Shown here in pieces: positions 15,285 to 21,517 of a DNA stretch of 64,000 nucleotides. The stretch comes from Candidatus Eiseniibacteriota bacterium (lineage in GTDB: Bacteria; Eisenbacteria; RBG-16-71-46; CAIMUX01): positions 1 through 64,000 of the forward strand of contig CAIMUX010000129.1 of NCBI GenBank assembly GCA_903844735.1, written 5' to 3'. The notes under the pieces are model-generated. The model did not search any database. It saw only the letters and a program-made list of their open reading frames with translations, and was not told where the DNA came from. The position numbers and the translations under genes are program-made. Every line of letters begins with the position of its first letter. Positions within the stretch are counted from its first letter, which is position 1.

Positions 15285-17771
15285 TTGTCCGCTGACGACA
15301 ACCCGTCCGGCAACCCGCCCGCGGCTCCGATCCGCCGCCGGATTACGGTGCGCGGGCTTGTGCAAGGCGTCGGCTTCCGCCCGTTTGTACACCGCCTGGC
15401 GGAGCGGCACGGCATCACCGGGTGGGTGCAGAACGGTCCGGACGGCGTCACCATCGAGGCTGAGGGAACCCCTGATGGCGTCGCGGCCTTTCACGCGGAC
15501 ATTCCCCGCCTCGCCCCTGAGCTTGCCGTCATCACCGGCTTGGCAGAGAGTGCCCTCCCTCCCATGGGAGACGAGGGTTTTCGGGTCATCCCCTCGGCGC
15601 CCGAGGGCGAACTGACCACCCTTCCTCCGCCCGACCTGGCCACCTGCGCGGCCTGCCTCCACGAACTCGGCGACCCGGCCGACCGGCGCCATCACTATCC
15701 GTTCCTCAACTGCACAGACTGCGGCCCGCGCTACACCATCCTGGAGAGCCTTCCGTACGACCGAGTTCGCACCGGCATGCGGGGTTTCACCCTCTGCCCC
15801 GACTGCCGCGCCGAGTACGAGGAGATCCGCGATCGGCGCTACCATGCCGAGCCGATCGCTTGCCCTGCGTGCGGGCCGCGCGTCTGGCTCGTGGACCCGG
15901 CCGGGCACGCCATCAGCGCGAAGGACCCGATCGCGGAGGCGGTCCGGAGGCTGGCTGCGGGGGAGATCGTGGCCGTGAAAGGACTCGGCGGGTTCCACCT
16001 GGCCTGCTCAGCCCTGGACACCGCGGCGGTGGCGCGTCTGCGCGCGCGCAAGGGAAGGCCGGACAAGCCGCTCGCAGTCATGGCCCGCGACCTAGCCGTG
16101 ATCATTTCATTCGCCCGAGTCTCCGAGGAGGAGGAAGAGCTGCTGCTTGGGTGGCGCAGACCGATCGTGCTGTTGGACCAAAGGTCGGGTGACCGGGAAC
16201 CGACCGGTGCCGGCGTGTCTCCCGTCGAACCCACCGACGAAAGTCGAAGCGTGAGCGGTGACATGGCTGGAAGTAGGGAAAGCAAAGCGGGATGTCAGCC
16301 ACCATGCCGCATCGTTTCCTCGGTGAGCGGTTCGTCGCACAAGATCGGCGTCATGCTCCCTTACACACCGCTCCACCACCTTCTACTCGCCGGATCCTGT
16401 ACCGCGCTTGTGATGACCAGCGGGAACCGCACGGACGAGCCGATTGCCCGTGACAACGAAGAGGCTCTGGCCAGCCTCGGGGGCATCGCGGACTGCTTCC
16501 TGCTGCACGACCGGCCGATCCGCAACCGCGCCGACGACTCTGTGGTGCGAATGGCGGGGAGACGGCAGGTTCTACTGCGCCGCAGCCGCGGGTTCGTGCC
16601 ACAGCCGGTGCCGTTGCCCATGTCACGACCCGGGCCGATGCCGGCTGTCGCTCGCAAAGCCGCACCCTGTGTCATCGCCGTCGGTGGGGACCTCAAGGGA
16701 GCATGCTGTCTGATCGTGCGGGGTGAGGCGTTTCCCGGTCCGCATGTCGGTGACCTTGCACACCCGGCAGCCGCGGCCTTTCTGGTGGAATCGATGGAAA
16801 CGCTCCTGCGGCTGCTCGGCGCCCGTCCCGAGGTTGTGGTCCACGATCTCCATCCCGACTATGTCGGCACCGCCATTGCGACGGAGTTCGCCGCGCGGCG
16901 CGGCCTGCGTCGGCTCGCCGTGCAGCATCACCACGCCCACGGCCTCGCCTGCCTTGCGGAGAACGGCTGGGTCGAGCCCGCCATCGTGGTTGCTCTGGAT
17001 GGGACCGGGTACGGACCCGACGGCACGATCTGGGGAGGCGAGATCCTCGTCGTGGACGGTCCCCGCTTTGTCCGAGCCGCTTGTCTGAGCCCCCGGCCGC
17101 TACCTGGCGGAGACAGGGCTGCCCTTGAACCGTGGCGGATGGCATTGAGCGTGCTCCACGAGGATGCTCACGGCGGCGGGCCGCCGTGCGGCGGGCACTC
17201 GTTCCTGCAAGGCATAGACGCAGAGCTCATCGCTGGCGTGCACAGGCTCCTGTTGTCCCCCGATTGTCCCCGCACCAGCAGCGCTGGACGGCTCTTTGAC
17301 GCCGCGGCAGCGATCTTGGGCCTGCGTCGTGTCGCCAGTTTTGACGGGCAGGCGGCGATGGAACTGGAGGAGCTAGCCGCTCAGAGCCGGGACCCAGCGG
17401 CCTACCCGTTCACCGTCGGACGGGGGTCCTCTTCGGAATCTCCCGCATACATCGACCTCGGCCCGGCAGTGCGAGCCCTGTCGACCGACACGCGGGTGGC
17501 GAGCGCGGACCGCGCCCGCCGCTTTCACAACACCCTCGTCGCGGCCATGGCTGAGGCTTGCTCTCGGGTGCGCCACGAAACGTCCATCGAGACGGTGGCC
17601 CTGAGCGGCGGGGTCTTGCAGAACGCAATCGTGCTCGACGGGCTGGTGGTTGCACTCGAGGCGCTGGGATGTCGCGTGCTCACCCACAGACGTGTGCCGC
17701 CGAACGACGGGGGGCTGGCGCTGGGGCAGGCTTGGTACGGCTACTCGTCGTCCCTCAAGGTTCCGTCCTGA
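15285..17771 (+). CDS. hypF: Carbamoyltransferase HypF
   Basis: 828 residues, probably from TTG at 15285 (no ATG lies before the first domain; a GTG at 15348 would cut into it). Order: acylphosphatase domain (VRGLVQGVGFRPFVHRL), two zinc-finger pairs (CAACLHEL, CTDCGPRYTI, CPDCRAEY, CPACGPR), a YrdC-like adenylation domain (ARKGRPDKPLAVM, IGVMLPYTPLHHLLL, VMTSGNRTDEPIA) and a C-terminal Kae1-like domain (VQHHHAHGLACLAENGW, ALDGTGYGPDGTIWGGE, ALSGGVLQNA). It converts carbamoyl phosphate to the HypE thiocarboxamide. The stretch between RPIVLLD and IGVMLPYT is about 35-40 residues longer than usual and Ser/Gly-rich. Confidence 0.95.
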   Translation: MSADDNPSGNPPAAPIRRRITVRGLVQGVGFRPFVHRLAERHGITGWVQNGPDGVTIEAEGTPDGVAAFHADIPRLAPELAVITGLAESALPPMGDEGFRVIPSAPEGELTTLPPPDLATCAACLHELGDPADRRHHYPFLNCTDCGPRYTILESLPYDRVRTGMRGFTLCPDCRAEYEEIRDRRYHAEPIACPACGPRVWLVDPAGHAISAKDPIAEAVRRLAAGEIVAVKGLGGFHLACSALDTAAVARLRARKGRPDKPLAVMARDLAVIISFARVSEEEEELLLGWRRPIVLLDQRSGDREPTGAGVSPVEPTDESRSVSGDMAGSRESKAGCQPPCRIVSSVSGSSHKIGVMLPYTPLHHLLLAGSCTALVMTSGNRTDEPIARDNEEALASLGGIADCFLLHDRPIRNRADDSVVRMAGRRQVLLRRSRGFVPQPVPLPMSRPGPMPAVARKAAPCVIAVGGDLKGACCLIVRGEAFPGPHVGDLAHPAAAAFLVESMETLLRLLGARPEVVVHDLHPDYVGTAIATEFAARRGLRRLAVQHHHAHGLACLAENGWVEPAIVVALDGTGYGPDGTIWGGEILVVDGPRFVRAACLSPRPLPGGDRAALEPWRMALSVLHEDAHGGGPPCGGHSFLQGIDAELIAGVHRLLLSPDCPRTSSAGRLFDAAAAILGLRRVASFDGQAAMELEELAAQSRDPAAYPFTVGRGSSSESPAYIDLGPAVRALSTDTRVASADRARRFHNTLVAAMAEACSRVRHETSIETVALSGGVLQNAIVLDGLVVALEALGCRVLTHRRVPPNDGGLALGQAWYGYSSSLKVPS

Positions 17772-17968
17772 CGAGCCTTCTGAATGTCTCGTTCATTCCG
17801 CGGAGTATTCGGGTGCTCTTCCTCGGTCAGAACTCCGTCCTGTCGATTACCCGAGGAGGAAGAACGGCTCCCCCCTGACACATTCGTTTCTATGTCATAG
17901 ACTGCGAACGCAATCATCCCGAACAAGATGCACAGCAGCACGACAACGCCTCGGCTGGGTCTGCGCAT
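17741..17968 (-). CDS. Small single-span membrane protein
   Basis: 75 residues: a short Arg-rich start, one hydrophobic helix (VVVLLCILFGMIAFAVYDI) and a hydrophilic tail rich in Ser, Glu, Arg and Asp ending RQDGTLRDDE. The ATG at 17968 is preceded by a run of G that can serve as ribosome site. It converges with hypF and overlaps its 3' end by 31 bases. No family recognised; the positively charged N-terminus predicts a periplasmic tail. Moderate confidence because the gene is short. Confidence 0.5.
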   Translation of the reverse strand: MRRPSRGVVVLLCILFGMIAFAVYDIETNVSGGSRSSSSGNRQDGVLTEEEHPNTPRNERDIQKARQDGTLRDDE

Positions 17969-18201
17969 AGCCCCCCCCTTGCAGCCTGCATTCCCGCTCG
18001 CCATGGTCCCGCGCCGACACGAGCGGAACCGGATGCGAGCGGATGATACCACCCGCCCCGGTCCGATGGAAGTACAGTCCCTGCAGAGTCGGCCGGCCGC
18101 CGGTAAGGGTCCACCCGGGGATTGCGCGACCCCGGCATCATCGCTACCGTGACGGGGCCGACACTGGTCACGAGGCCGGAAAGGCACGGAGGGATCCGAT
18201 C

Positions 18202-18558
18202 ATGCCCATCGATCTGCATGGAACCGTCGCGGGGCGCGCCTGGCGCAAGCGCCTTTCCGACGGCACGCACCGCGTAGGCCGCGTTCCGCCCAACGAGGTC
18301 TTGGTGGTGGACAAGACCGTGTCGCGGGAACACGCGGAGATCAAGGTTGACGGGGACTCCGCCTGCGTCCGCGATCTCGGCAGCCGCAACGGCACCTGGA
18401 TCAACGACCGGCCTTGCGAGGGCGAAATGCCACTCGTGCCCGGCGATCAGTTGCGGCTGGGAAGCGTGAGCCTCACGGTCGCGGGGGCTGTGACGCGCGA
18501 GGGTGCCGTTCTCTCGTCGGGATTCTCCCCGAGCGTCGATCCCCCCCCCCCTGGCTGA
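18202..18558 (+). CDS. FHA domain segment of a frameshifted FHA-GAF-PP2C regulator
   Basis: 118 residues as it stands. The forkhead-associated phosphothreonine-binding signature is complete: HRVGRVPPNEVLVVDKTVSR (GR...VS.xH type), REHAEI, RDLGSRNGTWIND, then DQLRLGSVSLTV. A ribosome site GGAGGGAT precedes the ATG at 18202. The frame ends 12 bases into a C-tract: after SVD it reads PPPPG-stop, whereas the overlapping frame continues SIPPPLAEDEQ into the phosphatase. Loss of one C from the 11-C run would fuse both into one protein of about 585 residues with FHA, GAF-like and PP2C domains, an architecture known in bacterial signalling. Confidence 0.8.
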   Translation: MPIDLHGTVAGRAWRKRLSDGTHRVGRVPPNEVLVVDKTVSREHAEIKVDGDSACVRDLGSRNGTWINDRPCEGEMPLVPGDQLRLGSVSLTVAGAVTREGAVLSSGFSPSVDPPPPG

Positions 18559-19960
18559 GGACGAGCAGGCCCTTTTCGCCTCCCGCGCGCTTCGCTGGGA
18601 GGACACCCGCCCCAGCCCGGCAGATGGTGCCCGACACGGGCGCCAACTGCTCGACGCGCTGCTCGACACGGGGAACTTCCTCGTCATGCCCCGTCCCCGC
18701 GAGGAGTTGTACGACGCCCTGCTCGCTGCGGTGGCGAGGGTCATCCCGGCTCGGAGGCTGGCGTTGCTGTTGCACGATGGCCCCGGCGCGCCGGACGAGA
18801 CGGACGACCTGCCCCCCGTCCGTGCGGCCCGTCCGGCACTCCCCGCGGGCGAATCCCTTCTCCTCAGCCGGACCCTGCTGCGGACCGTGCTGCACGAGCG
18901 GCAGAGCCTGCTCGTGGTCGATGCCCGGACGGACGCCCGGTACAAGGATCAGGCCAGCATCGTAGCGCTCGACCTTCGCTCGGCCATGGTAGCGCCCCTC
19001 TTCGACAACGAACGGGTCATCGGCGTGCTGTATGCCGACACCAGCGACCCCAGGCTCCACTTTGACGAGGAGCAGCTCCGCGCCTTCGCGTTGCTCGCCA
19101 ACCTCGTGGCGGTCAAGATCACCAACTCGCGCCTCCTCGACGATCTGCGCCAGACGGAGCGGATGGCCCAGGAGCTGGCCACGGCGGCCCGGATCCAGCG
19201 TGAGTTGCTCCCGACTCACCTTCCGGACATTTCCGGCTATGAGGTGGGGGCGATGCTCGTCCCCTGCTTCGAGGCCGGGGGCGATCTTTACGAGGCGGCA
19301 ACGCTGCCGGACGGCACGTGCATCTTCGCAGTCGGCGACGTCAGCGGGAAAGGGATGGGCGCGGCGCTCGTCATGTCGCACACACTTGCGGTCCTGCGAC
19401 TTCTTCAGGAGGAGGGGCTGCCCCTCGATGAAATGGCGGCGCGGCTACATCGACATGTCTACCGCAACACCAACGCGGCCAGCTTCGTCACGTTCTTCCT
19501 GGGTCGGCTCGACCCGCAGGCGGGGCGGCTCGAGTTCGTCAACTGCGGGCACAACCCACCGCAGCTCTTTCTGCCCGCCGCGCCCCCCGTGGGGGGCTCT
19601 CAAACGGGGCGCGGCTCCGTAGGGGAGCACGGCTGGCAAGTGCGAGAGCTGGAGGTGACCGGTCTCCCTCTCGGCATGTTCCCGGTCGAGATGCTCCCGC
19701 CGGACCCGTTCGCCTCCCGCACCGTGGATCTGCCGCCGGGCTCGGTCCTCGCGATTTTCTCCGACGGCATTCCCGAGGCGATGGGACCCGATGGGTTCTA
19801 TGGGGACGAACGACTGATCGAGACGCTTCGCAGGCACATCCATCAACCATTGGAGGTGGTGGCGAGAGAGATGCTGGCGGATGTCGCGGCATTCCGCGGG
19901 GAGACACCGGCCAGCGACGATGTCACGATCCTGCTCCTGCGGCGTAGCGCCGACGACTGA
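18503..19960 (+). CDS. GAF-SpoIIE/PP2C-type phosphatase, likely the 3' part of the FHA gene
   Basis: Up to 485 residues. Residues about 60-230 form a GAF-like sensor (REELYDALLAAVARVIPARR ... SAMVAPLFDNERVIGVLYAD). Residues about 235-485 are a RsbU/SpoIIE-type PP2C phosphatase: AARIQRELLPTHLPDISGYE, CFEAGGDLYEA, AVGDVSGKGMGAALVMS, FVNCGHNPPQLFL, SDGIPEAMGPDGFYGDERL and SDDVTILLL, with the metal-binding Asp residues present. Such enzymes dephosphorylate anti-sigma-factor antagonists in partner switching; no antagonist or anti-sigma kinase is nearby. The first residues of this frame overlap the FHA gene and have no convincing start of their own, so the real protein most likely begins at 18202 through a frame change at the C-tract. 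Confidence 0.82.
   Translation: MPFSRRDSPRASIPPPLAEDEQALFASRALRWEDTRPSPADGARHGRQLLDALLDTGNFLVMPRPREELYDALLAAVARVIPARRLALLLHDGPGAPDETDDLPPVRAARPALPAGESLLLSRTLLRTVLHERQSLLVVDARTDARYKDQASIVALDLRSAMVAPLFDNERVIGVLYADTSDPRLHFDEEQLRAFALLANLVAVKITNSRLLDDLRQTERMAQELATAARIQRELLPTHLPDISGYEVGAMLVPCFEAGGDLYEAATLPDGTCIFAVGDVSGKGMGAALVMSHTLAVLRLLQEEGLPLDEMAARLHRHVYRNTNAASFVTFFLGRLDPQAGRLEFVNCGHNPPQLFLPAAPPVGGSQTGRGSVGEHGWQVRELEVTGLPLGMFPVEMLPPDPFASRTVDLPPGSVLAIFSDGIPEAMGPDGFYGDERLIETLRRHIHQPLEVVAREMLADVAAFRGETPASDDVTILLLRRSADD
18541..18551 (+). repeat. 11-C homopolymer at the frame change
   Basis: Eleven consecutive C residues join the FHA frame to the GAF-PP2C frame. Ten would restore one continuous frame. 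It may be a sequencing error, a fixed frameshift or a slippage switch. Confidence 0.85.
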
Positions 19961-20019
19961 GTTCGCCGTTCTAGCCCTGCAAGCCCAGACGGGATGCTCG
20001 AACCTCCCCGGTGTCGGAA

Positions 20020-20048
20020 TTGCGCGGCACGCGGTGAGCAGCTACACT
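20020..20048 (+). promoter_or_regulatory. Candidate promoter of the crcB leader
   Basis: TTGCGC and TACACT with a 17-base spacer. It predicts a start near 20055, precisely where the fluoride riboswitch begins, which supports the assignment despite the modest -35. Confidence 0.45.
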
Positions 20049-20055
20049 TTGGCAA

Positions 20056-20108
20056 TCAGGCGATGGAGTTCGCCTTGAACCGCCCGGAGGGGGCTGATGA
20101 CTCCTACC
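20056..20108 (+). promoter_or_regulatory. Fluoride riboswitch (crcB motif)
   Basis: The sequence GGCGATGGAGTTCGCC, TTGAACCGCC, a GC-rich arm and GGGCTGATGACTCCTACC matches the crcB-motif consensus in order: GGCGATG with its paired GCC, the unpaired A-containing segment, and the conserved CTGATG...CTCCTAC end that forms the pseudoknot. The next 40 bases can form GGTAGGGGTC/GGCCCCTGCC, with GGTAGG also able to pair with CCTACC of the aptamer, a plausible expression switch. It lies directly upstream of a fluoride exporter gene. Confidence 0.85.
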
Positions 20109-20165
20109 AAAGAACGGGTAGGGGTCGTTCTGTTTGGCCCCTGCCTCCAGGATTGTCACGTCGGC

Positions 20166-20564
20166 ATGGGGGTCTTCGTGGGACGGATACTTCTCATTGG
20201 AATCGCAGGGCTGGTCGGCACGCTGTTACGCTACGGCATCGGCGGCGCGCTTACTCGCGTCAAGGTGGGTGCTTCCTTTCCCTATGAAACATTGGTCATC
20301 AACGTGACCGGCTGTCTGGCCATCGGTGCGCTCGCGGGCCTGGCAGAGTCTCGAGGGATTCTCAGCGGGACCAGCCGAGCGGTGGTCTTCATCGGTCTGC
20401 TTGGGGGATTCACCACGTTCTCGACGTTTGGGTACGAGACGTTTCAGCTGGTTCGAGCCGGTCAGGTGGTGACCGCCGCCGCCTCCATCACCCTCCAGAT
20501 CGTCCTGGGGGTTTCCGCGGTTTGGGCGGGAGATGCAGGCGTCCGCGCGCTATGGGGGAGATGA
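20166..20564 (+). CDS. crcB: Fluoride ion exporter CrcB/Fluc
   Basis: 132 residues from ATG 20166 with four hydrophobic helices. Family motifs are GLVGTLLRYGIGG, TLVINVTGCLAIGALAG and LLGGFTTFSTFGYE, with the conserved Asn and the pore Phe residues. Fluc proteins are dual-topology dimers that let fluoride out of the cell. A longer frame starting at 20097 is not credible because that ATG is inside the riboswitch; GTG 20178 is an alternative start with a GGGGG site upstream. The stop is followed 1 base later by the DUF190 start. Confidence 0.92.
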   Translation: MGVFVGRILLIGIAGLVGTLLRYGIGGALTRVKVGASFPYETLVINVTGCLAIGALAGLAESRGILSGTSRAVVFIGLLGGFTTFSTFGYETFQLVRAGQVVTAAASITLQIVLGVSAVWAGDAGVRALWGR

Positions 20565-20565
20565 G

Positions 20566-20919
20566 ATGACACTTCCAGAAGAAGGGTGTCTCCTGAGGGT
20601 CTTCATCGGGGAGAGCGACAGACACAACGGAAAGCCGCTGTATGAATGGTTGGTTCTCCAAGCCAGAGAGCAGGGATTGGCTGGAGCGACCGTCCTCCGC
20701 GGGATTGAGGGATTCGGCGCGCACAGTCGGCTCCATACCGCTAAGATTCTGAGGCTGTCAGAGGACCTGCCGATCGTGCTGGAGATCGTCGACTCGCGGG
20801 AGAAGATCGACGCCTTCCTGCCGACTGTGGACAGGACCGTTGGAGAAGGCCTTGTGACGCTGGAGAAGGTTGCCGTTCGGTTCTACCGGGCTGGAGCCGG
20901 ATCGGGAAGCACCGGCTAG
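20566..20919 (+). CDS. DUF190 family protein, CrcB partner
   Basis: 117 residues with the DUF190 pattern LLRVFIGESDRHNGKPLYEW, GLAGATVLRGIEGFGAHSR, HTAKILRLSEDLPIVLEIVD and a C-terminal strand. The fold is PII-like. DUF190 genes often accompany crcB in bacteria and are thought to act in fluoride or ion homeostasis, though the mechanism is not settled. Its ATG lies one base past the crcB stop, so it is in the riboswitch-controlled transcript. Confidence 0.88.
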   Translation: MTLPEEGCLLRVFIGESDRHNGKPLYEWLVLQAREQGLAGATVLRGIEGFGAHSRLHTAKILRLSEDLPIVLEIVDSREKIDAFLPTVDRTVGEGLVTLEKVAVRFYRAGAGSGSTG

Positions 20920-20969
20920 TAGCTGGCATGACAGCCTGGGTCTTTTCTCTTGCGTCGAGAGGCTGCGCT

Positions 20970-21097
20970 GCAACGAGAGCGTAGTAGACGGGATAATCCG
21001 GTATCTGGACGAGCCTCGGATACGTCGGCATGTTGACGCCGATACTGACGCTGATCTCGCCCTGAGCCAAACTCAGCGGACAGAGCAACATTGACAA
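20970..21097 (-). pseudogene. Fragment of a small secreted-protein gene
   Basis: On the minus strand a signal-peptide-like stretch (LVVLSMLLCPLSLAQ) continues into GEISVSIGVNMPTYPRLVQI and PDYPVYYA, the start of a common small exported protein family whose proteins normally continue with a YYAP...NYFFYDGxYWV-type body. Here similarity stops after VYYA and the frame runs on into unrelated sequence. The upstream start is replaced by the aldo/keto reductase fragment. Both ends are therefore broken. Confidence 0.55.
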
Positions 21098-21180
21098 TAC
21101 AACAAGATGCTCATACCCATGCAGCCCAGCCCGAGAGCCGAGACCCCCAGGTTGCTCTTGCCAAGTTTGCGCTCTTGCAT
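21073..21180 (-). pseudogene. 5' stub of an aldo/keto reductase gene
   Basis: A perfect AGGAGG ribosome site (about 21186-21191) precedes ATG 21180 and the first 24 codons, MQERKLGKSNLGVSALGLGC followed by MGMS, which are the near-invariant start of aldo/keto reductases. After that the frame leaves the family and stops at 21073-21075. About 300 residues are missing, so this is a translation start with no enzyme behind it, fused to the secreted-protein fragment that overlaps it in another frame. Confidence 0.8.
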
Positions 21181-21517
21181 CTCTTCCTCCTGTAGCCGCT
21201 ATTGGGACCGAAGGAATTCGTAACGGATCCAGAGCGTATCTTCTTCACCATCCTGTTGGCCTGCACTTTGGGCACGTCTTGCGGTGGTTCACGCATCGCC
21301 CCATCTGACGCGGGGGGCGACGGATAGCCACCCTGTGCCGTCGCGACAGCGTGCTCCCGGCCGGCCTCTCGCGAAGCGGGCGGAAGCAAAGGCGCAACGC
21401 GCCAGAACCCACCTCATCGACCCACCCTCCAGTTTTCTGCTATTCTCCCCCGTCCGGCCCCACGCGGCGACCGCGCCCGGGGCCGCCGCGCTCGGCCTTC
21501 CCGAACAAAGGATGCCC
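21181..21517. other. Intergenic region before the radical SAM gene
   Basis: About 340 bases without a gene I can support. It should contain the promoter of the downstream gene; none is clear. An upstream extension of the radical SAM frame runs through it but shows no conserved residues. Confidence 0.4.

Noticed and set aside
20097-20165. N-terminal extension of CrcB from ATG 20097
   Set aside because: The codons lie in the fluoride aptamer and expression platform, and the extra residues are not conserved in CrcB proteins.
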